This document shows, in pieces, positions 8,258 to 17,215 of a stretch of 64,000 bases of DNA. Source of the DNA: Autumnicola psychrophila (GTDB lineage: Bacteria; Bacteroidota; Bacteroidia; Flavobacteriales; Flavobacteriaceae); assembly GCF_031846645.1 (NCBI RefSeq), contig NZ_JAVRHN010000003.1, forward strand, positions 1 to 64,000. The letters are read 5' to 3'. Numbering within the stretch: the first letter of the stretch is position 1; each line of letters starts with the position of its first letter. A program made the translations under genes and the position numbers. The notes under the pieces were generated by a model. That model was not told the DNA's origin. It ran no database searches and worked only from the letters and a program-made list of their open reading frames with translations.

Positions 8258-9574
8258 ATGGGATCTTTCCAGATAGAGGGAGGGCAACGGCTAAGTGGCA
8301 GTATTCAGCCACAGGGTGCAAAGAACGAGGCTCTCCAAATACTTTGCGCTGTTCTGCTCACCTCAGAAAAAGTTACAATAGAAAATATTCCTGATATTCT
8401 GGATGTAAATAAACTCATTCGGCTACTTTCGAATTTGGGTGTTAAAGTAGAAAATAGAGGGGAGGGAAGCTACACTTTTACAAGTGATGAGCTCGACCTG
8501 GATTATTTACAGAGCGAACAATTTAAAATAGACGGTAGCGGATTAAGGGGTTCTATTATGATCGTTGGACCTTTACTGGCGAGGTTTGGAAAAGGTTATA
8601 TTCCAAGACCTGGCGGCGATAAAATAGGAAGAAGACGTCTTGATACACACTTTGAAGGTTTTATTAAGCTCGGAGCAAAATTCAGGTATAATAAAGAAGA
8701 ACGTTTTTACGGGGTGGAAGCACCCGAAGGCGGCTTAAAGGGCAGTTATATGCTGCTTGAAGAGGCTTCAGTCACCGGGACTGCCAATATTGTAATGGCA
8801 GCTGTTCTGGCTAAAGGTATTACAACTATTTACAATGCTGCCTGTGAACCTTATTTACAACAACTCTGTAAAATGTTAAATTCCATGGGTGCCAAAATAG
8901 GCGGCGTGGGATCTAACCTTCTAACTATAGAGGGTGTGAATGAACTGGGCGGATGCAGTCATCGGATTTTACCAGATATGGTAGAAATAGGATCCTGGAT
9001 CGGGCTTGCTGCAATGACCAGGAGCGAAATAACTATTAAGAACGTGAATTGGAATATGTTGGGTGTTATTCCAAATACGTTCAGAAAACTTGGAATTACT
9101 ATAGAGCAGCAGGGGGATGATATTCACATTCCTGCACATACCAATGGATATGAGGTGCAAAATTTTATTGATGGTTCTATAATGAACATTAGTGATGCTC
9201 CATGGCCTGGATTTACGCCCGATTTACTGAGTATCCTGCTTGTTGTTGCCACACAGGCAAGAGGAAGTGTGCTTATACATCAAAAAATGTTTGAGAGCCG
9301 TTTGTTTTTTGTGGATAAGCTTATAGATATGGGAGCCAAGATTATTCTTTGTGATCCGCACAGGGCCACGGTAATAGGTCATGACTTTAAATCTACTTTA
9401 AAGGCTACTACAATGAGTTCTCCGGATATTCGTGCCGGAATTTCTTTGTTAATAGCGGCTTTGTCTGCAAAAGGAACCTCGGTGATTCATAACATTGAAC
9501 AAATTGACCGCGGTTATGAGAATATTGATGAACGTCTAAAAGCAATAGGAGCCAAAATTGAGCGGATAACTTAA
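8258..9574 (+). CDS. murA: UDP-N-acetylglucosamine 1-carboxyvinyltransferase
   Basis: 438 residues of the EPSP-synthase fold. It transfers enolpyruvate from PEP to UDP-GlcNAc, the first committed step of peptidoglycan synthesis. 'QGAKNEALQILCAVLLT' (19-35) has the PEP/UDP-GlcNAc binding Lys-Asn. In the active-site loop 'PRPGGDKIGRRRLDTHFEGF' residue 121 is Asp where E. coli has Cys115; Asp in this position is known to make MurA insensitive to fosfomycin. It follows DUF4290 by 15 bp and ends at a perfect palindromic terminator. Confidence 0.96.
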   Translation: MGSFQIEGGQRLSGSIQPQGAKNEALQILCAVLLTSEKVTIENIPDILDVNKLIRLLSNLGVKVENRGEGSYTFTSDELDLDYLQSEQFKIDGSGLRGSIMIVGPLLARFGKGYIPRPGGDKIGRRRLDTHFEGFIKLGAKFRYNKEERFYGVEAPEGGLKGSYMLLEEASVTGTANIVMAAVLAKGITTIYNAACEPYLQQLCKMLNSMGAKIGGVGSNLLTIEGVNELGGCSHRILPDMVEIGSWIGLAAMTRSEITIKNVNWNMLGVIPNTFRKLGITIEQQGDDIHIPAHTNGYEVQNFIDGSIMNISDAPWPGFTPDLLSILLVVATQARGSVLIHQKMFESRLFFVDKLIDMGAKIILCDPHRATVIGHDFKSTLKATTMSSPDIRAGISLLIAALSAKGTSVIHNIEQIDRGYENIDERLKAIGAKIERIT

Positions 9575-9594
9575 AACAACAAATATCAATTAAA

Positions 9595-9638
9595 AAAAGC
9601 GAGGGGCTGAAAATTGCAATTTTCAGCCCCTCGCTTTT
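9595..9638. terminator. Bidirectional terminator, perfect 44-bp palindrome
   Basis: 22-bp arms with no mismatch, centred between 9616 and 9617, A-run on the left and T-run on the right. It serves the convergent murA and 490-aa protein genes. Confidence 0.9.
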
Positions 9639-9654
9639 AATATATCCATATGGA

Positions 9655-11127
9655 TTATTTTATTTCTGCTTTTTCGGTTTCTGCTTTTTTCTTATTCTCT
9701 TTATAATGAAAAAGGTTTAGTTCTTTAATCATAGAAGCCGTGTTCTCAGGGAGCATTTCCTCCCAGCCTTCTTTGCCTTCGCTTATCATCTGGAGGATTT
9801 CGCGTGAGTAAATATCCAGGATTTCAGGGTTATAATTTTCAATATCTTCAACCCTGCCATTGTATTTAAAGAACTTGTACAACTCCTTCATTCTTGGATG
9901 TACTTTCATATCGTCACTCGTAGTAATCTTTCCTGTTTCAGGATCTTTGAGTGGGTATAAATAAACCTTCAGGTCTTTAAAGAATAGTTTTCCGAAGGCT
10001 TCGAGTATTCCGCCGCTAAGGTGTCGGTAGTATTTTTCATCAAAAACGTCCACAAGGTTATTTACACCCATAGCAAGTCCCATTCTTTGCTTGGAATATC
10101 TAGAGAAATACTCAACAACTCTGTAATACTCCTGGAAATTGGAAATCATTACAGTCTGTCCCAGGGAACAGAGCAATTCTGCACGATCCATAAAATCCCT
10201 TTCATCAATCTCCCCTTCGGCTCTAAGGTTGGAGAGAGTGATTTCAAAGATCACTTCAGTGTTCTCTTCAGAAACTTTATTCTCTCTGAGGAAAAGTTCC
10301 AAAGATCGCTCATACATGTCCATATTCACCTTTGTTACCGGACGAAAGCTTCCTCTTAACGCAAGAATGTTCTTTTTGTAAAGAATTTTGGCTGGTAAAA
10401 CATTATTCCCGTCAGGAGCGAACATCACAGCGTCTGTCATTCCGTTTTTAACCAGTTGCAGACTCATAAGTCGGTTATCCACATTTTTAAAACGTGGTCC
10501 CGAAAAGTTGATCGTGTCAATTTCTATCTGATCTTTATCAATATGATCGTAAAGGTATCTCAGTAATTTTTTTGGGTTATCATATTTATAATAAGCTCCG
10601 TAAATAAGGTTTACTCCAAGTATCCCTAAAGTATTCTGTTGATGGCGGGCGTCATTTTCATGAAACCTTACGTGAAGGCTGATCTCGTTGTAATCTTCGT
10701 CTGGACGCACCTGGTATTTGATCCCAACCCATCCATGACCTTTATACTTCTTCGCAAAATCTATAGTTGCTACAGTATTTGCATAGGTAAAGAAAAGTTT
10801 ATCGGGATGTTTTTCGCGGGAAATCCTTTTTTCGATGAGGTCTATTTCATGGCTAAGCATCCTTTTAAGTCGTGCTTCTGTAACATATCGGCGATCATCT
10901 TCAACTCCATAAATTGCATCACTAAAGTCCTTGTCATAAGCACTCATAGCTTTTGCTATAGTTCCGGAAGCACCACCGGCTCTAAAGAAATTCCTTACTG
11001 TCTCCTGGCCAGCACCAATTTCAGAGAAAGTTCCATAGATATTGTCATTTAAATTAATGCGAAGTGCTTTGCTTTTTATAGAAGGAATATTTTCAAATTC
11101 CTTGTCGCCCATTATAGTAATTGGCAT
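9655..11127 (-). CDS. Conserved 490-aa Flavobacteriia protein, function unknown
   Basis: Starts MPITIMGDKEFENI with 'TFSEIGAGQETVRNFFRAGG' near the N-terminus and long well-conserved alpha/beta stretches ('VNLIYGAYYKYDNPKKLLRYL', 'TDAVMFAPDGNNVLPAK'). I recognise it as a family widespread in Flavobacteriia that databases often label nicotinate-nucleotide adenylyltransferase, but the HxGH nucleotidyltransferase motif of NadD is not visible, so I would not transfer that name. The last 15 residues are charged. It is a single-gene unit with a full promoter at 11165-11194. Confidence 0.75.
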   Translation of the reverse strand: MPITIMGDKEFENIPSIKSKALRINLNDNIYGTFSEIGAGQETVRNFFRAGGASGTIAKAMSAYDKDFSDAIYGVEDDRRYVTEARLKRMLSHEIDLIEKRISREKHPDKLFFTYANTVATIDFAKKYKGHGWVGIKYQVRPDEDYNEISLHVRFHENDARHQQNTLGILGVNLIYGAYYKYDNPKKLLRYLYDHIDKDQIEIDTINFSGPRFKNVDNRLMSLQLVKNGMTDAVMFAPDGNNVLPAKILYKKNILALRGSFRPVTKVNMDMYERSLELFLRENKVSEENTEVIFEITLSNLRAEGEIDERDFMDRAELLCSLGQTVMISNFQEYYRVVEYFSRYSKQRMGLAMGVNNLVDVFDEKYYRHLSGGILEAFGKLFFKDLKVYLYPLKDPETGKITTSDDMKVHPRMKELYKFFKYNGRVEDIENYNPEILDIYSREILQMISEGKEGWEEMLPENTASMIKELNLFHYKENKKKAETEKAEIK

Positions 11128-11164
11128 AATTTTTCTTTTAAATGAATTTCATTTTCGTGCCTAC

Positions 11165-11194
11165 CAAAGGTACTAAAAGAGGGAGGTAAACAAA
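11165..11194 (-). promoter_or_regulatory. Promoter of the 490-aa protein gene
   Basis: On the minus strand TTTG (11194-11191), 18 bp spacer, then TACCTTTG (11172-11165): a complete Bacteroidetes sigma-A promoter. The island attachment site begins 8 bp upstream of it. Confidence 0.8.
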
Positions 11195-11202
11195 AAAATA
11201 TA

Positions 11203-11225
11203 ATTACTTTTGTGATAAAAGTAAT
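11203..11225. repeat. Left attachment site (attL) of the island
   Basis: Perfect inverted repeat ATTACTTTT-GTGAT-AAAAGTAAT: 9-bp arms and a 5-bp spacer. Its core TTTTGTGATAAAA (11208-11220) recurs as a direct repeat at 45879-45891 at the other island end. Arms plus short spacer is the form of a tyrosine-recombinase crossover site. Confidence 0.75.
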
Positions 11226-11755
11226 AATATATTGTAAATATACTAATAATAAGGTTTATCAGGATTGTGTAAAACAATTAAAAAATAAGTGTGAAACAAT
11301 TAAATTCTTTATCATCTTTCTTGACTCCACATTATCAAAGGGTTTAGACCTCCTTTACTTCGAAACTAGATGAAATAGATTATCAATTAAATATTTCTTA
11401 AAGTTTTAAGGAGGTAAAAATTTACTACAGAAGAGGCTCAAACAGAAGAGAACTAAGACCTAAGCACCAAGAAAAGCTAATATAGAGCACCTCAGAATGG
11501 TCAGATAAGCTCGAAAGAACCATCCTAAGCCTTAACAGGATTACCTACCTCAGATACCCTCTAAAAACCTTAGGGAAATCCTTAAGGCAAAAGTTAAAAA
11601 AGTCACCCTCTCTTTCACCTTCTTTCCACTATTTAAATGAGTTTTTTAAAAAACTAGTCGTGACAAGTGGCTTTTTTAGATAGATCAAAGCATCAAAAAA
11701 AATTGCTTTGCTAATTTAAAAGATGAATATAATATGACTTCTATTCTTACAGATA
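11226..11755. other. Intergenic island end without a recognised gene
   Basis: A+T-rich stretch. A frame open for about 60 codons on the plus strand (near 11495-11680) has no start context or motif that I recognise. Nothing else supportable. Confidence 0.35.
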
Positions 11756-12514
11756 TTAATTTCTGCACGCTTTAAAATCTAAAAAAATTTGAAAAGGATA
11801 AATTCTTACCTTTCGCTCACCAACATTTCCCATTTCCACAAACAGATATTTATCATTGTAATATAGAATCTCCGAATTTTTTGTGTTGTAGCCCTCCTTG
11901 CCCAGAAAGCAATAGACATTTTCAATGTTGGTCATATTTTGAAGACTACTTTTACTATTAATAAAAGAAAAGCCATTTAAAAAGAGAAACAATCCATAAG
12001 TTCCTATGTACAGCCCATTAACTCCTTTTAGAGCATTCATTCTTAATCTATTCTTTTGTGGTATCAAGAAAGAGTATAAATAATTTAATAGAGTAAAACC
12101 TGTTAGAATGAACATTTCCATTTCCAAAGGATATTTACCCACTTTTATAAGCACAGGAATATGTATTATAGTTAAGAGCACTGCCATAATCCCATGGGGA
12201 ATTTTTCCTTTTAAAGTTCTACTCCATAAGAAATAACAGAAAAGCAAAATTAAAAATGGAAAAATCATTAACAATCCATCTGATACCATTTGTGTTCCAC
12301 TAAAGAACTTTAGAAAGCTAAAATTAATATTCAATAAATAAATCACCTGAAAAATGCCTCCTAATAAAATAGGAATTGACGAAAGAAAAGCGATGTTTTT
12401 TTTTAAAAAGATCACGAATCTTTGAACGGTAAGAACTACATCTTCCTCATCTGATTCTTTCTGTAAAGTTCTAGCTAGCTCTAAAATTCTATCAACACTA
12501 TTTTTTTCTGCCAT
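11756..12514 (-). CDS. Polytopic membrane protein, unknown
   Basis: 252 residues. A soluble N-terminal helix (residues 1-35, charged) is followed by about six hydrophobic segments (near 38-62, 75-97, 105-122, 128-148, 165-185) and a C-terminal soluble tail of some 65 residues with 'YNDKYLFVEMGNVGERKVRIYPF'. No family recognised. It stands alone at the left end of the island, with long non-coding stretches on both sides; no transport motif or catalytic site is visible. Confidence 0.6.
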   Translation of the reverse strand: MAEKNSVDRILELARTLQKESDEEDVVLTVQRFVIFLKKNIAFLSSIPILLGGIFQVIYLLNINFSFLKFFSGTQMVSDGLLMIFPFLILLFCYFLWSRTLKGKIPHGIMAVLLTIIHIPVLIKVGKYPLEMEMFILTGFTLLNYLYSFLIPQKNRLRMNALKGVNGLYIGTYGLFLFLNGFSFINSKSSLQNMTNIENVYCFLGKEGYNTKNSEILYYNDKYLFVEMGNVGERKVRIYPFQIFLDFKACRN

Positions 12515-12779
12515 CTTTTAATCAAATGTGTCCTTTTCTTCCGAATGATTGGCAAATGAAAAAGAATTTTATTAGAAGTCTTTTTTAAACTGATATTGGT
12601 CTTTATGCTATTCGTTACCAATGGTTTATCTAATTTAAAATAAAACTTCCTTTACACGAAAAAAATGTTATTTTTCTGAAATAAAATCAACTAGGATACC
12701 AATATCCCTTTATTTCACGTCTATAAACATCAGGAAACTTTTTATGGCTACCTAAAATTAAATTCCTAATTAAATTCCT
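12515..12779. other. Intergenic stretch
   Basis: No gene seen. A short tandem AATTAAATTCCT (two copies near 12755-12779) precedes the recombinase remnant. Confidence 0.35.
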
Positions 12780-12921
12780 AATGCTGTTTATCTGGAATCC
12801 CTATGGCAGATATTATGCTATAAGTGGACATAGTTCTGAACGAGTGTTTTACAACTACATCAAAGCAGACCATCTACAAAAAAGCTTAAAAATTGCTGAG
12901 TATGATTTTTTCAAAGAGTAG
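12780..12921 (+). pseudogene. C-terminal remnant of a tyrosine recombinase
   Basis: Two frames together read GIPMADIM then AISGHSSERVFYNYIKAD and a 20-residue tail ending in TAG at 12919-12921. This is the last catalytic box of Bacteroidetes-type integrases: the GH(S)SE pair and the nucleophilic Tyr, followed by the usual 'IKAD' tail. A one-base loss separates the two parts, and the rest of the gene is gone. It probably marks an earlier integration at this chromosomal site. Confidence 0.7.
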
Positions 12922-13269
12922 TTTTAATTCTTAACAACTTCCAACCTGACGTTTTTCACCTTAACTTATCTAGTTTAGAGGAATTTGACAACCTTTTCTC
13001 TATATCGTTATGTTAATTTTAAGAAATTTTCTTATTAAAGTTCCTACAGAATTTGTTAAAATCTGTTTAACTTATCTAAGTTTAATTTCTTTCCTCTCAT
13101 TTTCAATTAATTATCTTTTTTGTTAATTTTTTTAGCTGTTAATGTGCTCTTGCCCAGTTGCTTGAACCAAAAAAAGCAGCCATCTTGCTACCATAAGAAA
13201 TAGCGCTATCTCTTATAAATTTTTAAACAGGAATGAACCTGAAAAATGTAAAACTAAAATTTATAACAG
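12922..13269. other. Intergenic stretch upstream of the HTH gene
   Basis: No open frame supported. Should contain the promoter of the HTH-helicase unit, but I see no clean TAnnTTTG box. Confidence 0.35.
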
Positions 13270-13552
13270 ATGAAAAATTTAATGAATGAGGGCACATCGA
13301 TAGATGAGCTAGTGGAAAGGTTACGTGAAGTTCTGAATGAAATAGAAGGACTTCAACAACCTTTTAAAGAGAACCAGGTACTATGGACGAAAGAAGAAAC
13401 AGCTGATTTTTTTCAGGTTTCCCTCCAAACATTACACAATTTGGAAAAAGCATAAAATACTAATTCCAATTAGAGTGGGAACTAGGGTATACTACAAAAA
13501 AGCAGATGTAGATGCACTTTTAAATAAGAAAGGAGGTTCTGATGGATTTTAA
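13270..13552 (+). pseudogene. Helix-turn-helix (HTH_17/excisionase-type) gene with a frameshift
   Basis: Frame 1 gives 61 residues ending '...FFQVSLQTLHNLEKA'. Removing one T at about 13440 continues as NWKKHKILIPIRVG, TRVYYKKADVDALLNKKGG and ends at 13552. The joined product (about 93 residues) is a textbook HTH_17 DNA-binding protein ('WTKEETADFFQVSLQTLHNW...GTRVYYKKADV'), a type that in mobile elements acts as excisionase or replication regulator. The strong SD AAAGGAGG and the ATG of the helicase lie inside its 3' end, so the two were coupled. It may be a mutation, a sequencing error, or a programmed shift. Confidence 0.8.
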
Positions 13553-16550
13553 AAATCTGAAGGCGCAACCAATAAAAAAACGTGTTGCTTCTATAAAACT
13601 TATTAACGAGCCATTTAAAAGCCACCTTTTGGTGGATAAATTTTTTACAGAAATTGATATTTGCAAAAATGGAGGTGAGATTATAAATTATTTCAGTTTA
13701 GAGGAACTTGAGAATAGAATCAATTCATTTAAAAAGGAAGGAAAGAGTAAAAATGAGCATCCTACAATCCTGAAGGGGATTTATACCGATGGTATTAAAA
13801 GTTCAGATTGCTCAAAGCCTTCACCCTTTCTGTTTTTCGACATTGATGTGAAGAATGTAATCAATAAACACCTAAAAAATCCATCAGTAAATCAGAGAGT
13901 ATTTAATTTTTTTCAGAAGATTTCTCTATTAACCTATCGTTCCTATAGTCAAGAAGGTATTGCAGGAATTTTATATGTACCTCAATTAGTAAAAATTGGG
14001 GATTCTCATTCTCGTTCCCATCAAATTGTGGGGAATGCAATTTATAAGTTTTTGAAAACTGAATTAAAATCAAAATTGGAAATTGAAATAGAATTTGATG
14101 AATCTCAGGCGAACTTCAGGCAAGGACGTTATTTAGCGGAACAACAATATCCAGTTGAATTAAATAAAGAACCATTGATTTTTAATTATGAATTAAAGGA
14201 AGAATTAGAATTAGATGATTTAGGAGTAGTTCAGTATAAATTCACCTCTAACACTATATCAACTTCCATTATTGAAAAATACAATACCGATGCTGATATA
14301 CGTTTTTTGGTTCAACAAGCAGGTTTTAATGAATTAAATAAGAGTAGTGATTCAATTCGATTAAGACATTCAAAGAGTTTAAGCTATTCCACAGGTTTTG
14401 TAGATTTAAAGGACAATACCTATATGAACTATAGCGAAACCTTTGGTGGTAAAAAGAAATATGATGCTTTTGAATTTTCTAAAAAGTTCTTATTTAATGG
14501 CGATTTTGAATCATTAGTAAATGATTTAAGAGTTCAAGGTTACGATGAAATAATTATTGATGAAAGGGATTTTGAAGATGGATTAAACTATCTCAGTAAC
14601 CATACTTCGCAAGATGAAGTGGCTAAAGTTTGTTATCATTTGAGAAAAGGAACAGTAAAACAAAAATCAATGTTTTTTCAGGAAGTTCGTCAATTGGATA
14701 TAGATGAAACAGTTCTCCGAAGTTACCTGGGCTATAATCAAATTGAAATTGTATATGACAAATCTTATAAAATTAAAGGACACATTGGTGGAAAAATAAA
14801 ATCAATTATAGAGGACTATAAGAATGAAGATAAAATCATTTTAAGAGCTGAAACAGGTACAGGTAAAACCACAGCTTTTTTAAAATTTTTTCCTCAATTT
14901 TTTCCAGAAAAAAAGATTCTAATTTTAGAACCATTAACTGCAATTGTTGACCAATCCAAAAATGATTACCCTAACCTAACTGGATTGACAGGAATTAGTG
15001 GGTTAGGAGAATTTCAGCAAGCTTATGAAGATAGAATTGTAATGGCAACATATGAAAAAGGAATAACCTTATTAAAAGACCAAGTACCTTTTGATTACAT
15101 TATAGTTGATGAAATTCATAATCTCCTTGTGGCTAATGGTTATAAACCAGAAACTATATCCCAACTGACATGGCTCTTAAAAGATAAGAAGGTGATAGGT
15201 TTAACAGGCACACCTTCTAATATCTTTAGCTCCTTAGGGTACAAGCTAATAAACCTGGAAAACACAGATAGGAATGTTACAGAGGTTATTCAAAGAGTAA
15301 GTAATAAAGAGGCTGAAAAAATTATCTTGAACCATTTAAATTTTGTTGAGGGAAAAGTTATCATCAGAGTGAATAGCGAAAAGGTCTTGAAAAGCGTAAA
15401 GCAAGAATTAATAGAATTAAAGAGATTTGAAGAAAACCAAATACTCATTTTACATTCTGATTTTGAGATAAAGAAAAGTGAAGATTTTAAATTAATGGCT
15501 GAAAAAGGAAAATTTAGAAATAATGTGAGAGTGGTTTTGACTACTGGAGTAATTGATGAGGGAGTTAGTCTCTACCAAGAAGGTTTTACAGATGTCGTCT
15601 TCATAGAAAATGATTACCGTCAGAGACCAGAAAGTATAAAACAATTTTTTGCAAGGTTTAGACATATAGAACCCCAGAGGAAAAATTATCATTATTTCAA
15701 AATGAAAAACAATCAGGATTTTAATGTTTTTAATGAGGCGAATTATTTTAAAAATCAGGAACGTAGTTTAAAAAGAAGATGCTCAGGAGATTTTACCACT
15801 TATACAGATTTGTCTGAGTTTGATAAGTATTTTTATGTCCATTCGTGTACAATCAATCCTTTTTTTTTAGCTTATAAAACCACTAATATCACTTATAGTT
15901 CGTTTAATCATGAGGAGTATAATTCCTTTCTTGAAACTAATTATGACCTAAAAGTAAGATTGGACGCTTCTTGGACGATGGAGGAAATTGACATATCTGA
16001 AATTAAGGAATCGAGGAAGGTCACAAAAGAGACGATAGATAGGCTCTGGTTAAAGGAAACAGAAATGTGTATTGATGCTGTTTTAAGCTACAGTCGTAAT
16101 GAAGAAATCCAAAACTACTTTAATTTCAAAGGAATGGATAAAAAAATTTGTCTTTATAGTTTTGTTCAAGATGAGTTGAAGGATTTCGAAAGTTTATGTG
16201 TTAATTTCATTAAGCTAAAAAAGGTAGGTTTAAAAAATATTGAAATGTTTAGGAATGGTAAAAAAAGGGGACAGGAGGCAATTACAAACCTTATAAAAAT
16301 TCAAAACCTAAAGAACCTATTGGATAATCCTAAAAATGATAAAGACAGGGATTTAAAGCATAAGTTTCAAGAATTTATTCTACAATTAAAGCAGAAAAAA
16401 TCATTTGAAGCAAATGAAATGAAGCCTATCTGGTATAAAATTTTTGGCAAAGAGATTGGTCTTACCCAAAAGAGCCTTATTAAACTCCTTAAAGAGGACT
16501 TCTCACTTACTGAAGACAAATACCACCTATTTAAGTTTTCTGATAGCTAA
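13542..16550 (+). CDS. Primase-like / superfamily 2 helicase replication protein
   Basis: 1002 residues. The N-terminal ~220 residues resemble the VirE_N/BT4734-like primase-associated domain of Bacteroidetes mobile elements ('FLFFDIDVKN', 'LTYRSYSQEGIAGILYV'). The helicase core has Walker A 'AETGTGKTT' (436-444), 'VDEIH' (522-526), 'TGTPSN' (555-560), motif V 'LTTGVIDEGVSL' (666-677) and motif VI 'QRPESIKQFFARFRH' (694-708). This order resembles origin-binding-type helicases. It is coupled to the HTH gene and followed by a stem-loop at 16555-16597. Likely role: autonomous replication of the excised element; this is inference. Confidence 0.75.
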   Translation: MDFKNLKAQPIKKRVASIKLINEPFKSHLLVDKFFTEIDICKNGGEIINYFSLEELENRINSFKKEGKSKNEHPTILKGIYTDGIKSSDCSKPSPFLFFDIDVKNVINKHLKNPSVNQRVFNFFQKISLLTYRSYSQEGIAGILYVPQLVKIGDSHSRSHQIVGNAIYKFLKTELKSKLEIEIEFDESQANFRQGRYLAEQQYPVELNKEPLIFNYELKEELELDDLGVVQYKFTSNTISTSIIEKYNTDADIRFLVQQAGFNELNKSSDSIRLRHSKSLSYSTGFVDLKDNTYMNYSETFGGKKKYDAFEFSKKFLFNGDFESLVNDLRVQGYDEIIIDERDFEDGLNYLSNHTSQDEVAKVCYHLRKGTVKQKSMFFQEVRQLDIDETVLRSYLGYNQIEIVYDKSYKIKGHIGGKIKSIIEDYKNEDKIILRAETGTGKTTAFLKFFPQFFPEKKILILEPLTAIVDQSKNDYPNLTGLTGISGLGEFQQAYEDRIVMATYEKGITLLKDQVPFDYIIVDEIHNLLVANGYKPETISQLTWLLKDKKVIGLTGTPSNIFSSLGYKLINLENTDRNVTEVIQRVSNKEAEKIILNHLNFVEGKVIIRVNSEKVLKSVKQELIELKRFEENQILILHSDFEIKKSEDFKLMAEKGKFRNNVRVVLTTGVIDEGVSLYQEGFTDVVFIENDYRQRPESIKQFFARFRHIEPQRKNYHYFKMKNNQDFNVFNEANYFKNQERSLKRRCSGDFTTYTDLSEFDKYFYVHSCTINPFFLAYKTTNITYSSFNHEEYNSFLETNYDLKVRLDASWTMEEIDISEIKESRKVTKETIDRLWLKETEMCIDAVLSYSRNEEIQNYFNFKGMDKKICLYSFVQDELKDFESLCVNFIKLKKVGLKNIEMFRNGKKRGQEAITNLIKIQNLKNLLDNPKNDKDRDLKHKFQEFILQLKQKKSFEANEMKPIWYKIFGKEIGLTQKSLIKLLKEDFSLTEDKYHLFKFSDS

Positions 16551-16554
16551 TGGT

Positions 16555-16597
16555 GCAATACCTTTTAGTTATTTATATAATTAAAAGTTAGTATTGC
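16555..16597. repeat. Stem-loop downstream of the helicase gene
   Basis: GCAATAC (16555-16561) pairs with GTATTGC (16591-16597), and TTTTA/TAAAA pairs extend it inward. It begins 5 bp after the helicase stop and has no T-run, so it may be a transcript end or a replication-related structure. Confidence 0.55.
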
Positions 16598-16649
16598 TTG
16601 CACCCAGATTGCCAGTAAATCAAGGCATTTCAGAGGATTTAGTAGATTT

Positions 16650-16682
16650 AAAGGAGGAGTGGCAAAGGCTGCTCCTTTTTTT
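16650..16682 (+). terminator. Terminator of the HTH-helicase unit
   Basis: AAAGGAG (16650-16656) and CTCCTTT (16672-16678), followed by further T. Confidence 0.6.
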
Positions 16683-16730
16683 GCTTAAAGGGCAGGGATA
16701 AATGCATCATGTAATCTTTTTAGTGGTCTC

Positions 16731-16830
16731 TTTATTTTTCCCATCTAAGCCATTAATCTTACATATGGAGCAACGTGTCCTTGAGGAGAAGAAAAGGTCT
16801 CTCGTGTCTCCATTTGAAGTCTCAGAGTCT
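16731..16830. repeat. Degenerate repeat, copy A
   Basis: About 100 bp beginning TTTATTTTTCCCATCT and containing GAGCAAC and GAGAAGAAAAGGTCTCTC; by eye about two thirds identical to 18367-18469. Confidence 0.5.
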
Positions 16831-17116
16831 AAAATAATGTTCCTTTAATGTGGATTGAAATTGAACAAAATGGTTAAACGGTTTTAAGGGGAGTTAAAAT
16901 TACTTCATCATCCTTTTCATTGAAATATCGCACAGAGATTACACTTATGTTGCAATTAATATTTTTCTAACGATTAAAAACCCATTAGATTAGCATAACT
17001 TTAAGAAAACATAAAGGATATAAACCCAATAGTCTATCGGCACGTTGCCCACAATTCCCCACATGAAGAAACTCCATTAATTTCTTCGGCTAACGTCAAG
17101 GAAAAGAGGTAGAGAA

Positions 17117-17147
17117 TTGAAGGAAGTAAAGACAGATTTTATATTTG
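17117..17147 (+). promoter_or_regulatory. Promoter of the 17216 gene
   Basis: TTG (17117-17119), 20 bp, TATATTTG (17140-17147): both Bacteroidetes promoter elements at permitted spacing, about 70 bp before the ATG. Confidence 0.65.
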
Positions 17148-17215
17148 TAACCAATTAATAATCACCAACAAAATTTGACGTTAGTCAGAATTGAAGAAAC
17201 ATCGAGAAATAAAAT

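Larger units (their letters stand above)
16551..17116. other. Non-coding stretch with hairpins and a degenerate repeat
   Basis: Contains the stem-loop at 16555-16597, the terminator-like hairpin at 16650-16682 and the repeat copy at 16731-16830. No gene seen. Confidence 0.5.

Noticed and set aside
9655..11127. NadD-type nicotinate-nucleotide adenylyltransferase
   Set aside because: The HxGH motif and length do not fit; only database labels suggest it.
13542..16550. Restriction-type HsdR reading of the 1002-aa protein
   Set aside because: The helicase motifs are there but the PD-(D/E)XK nuclease is not, and the N-terminus fits primase-associated domains.
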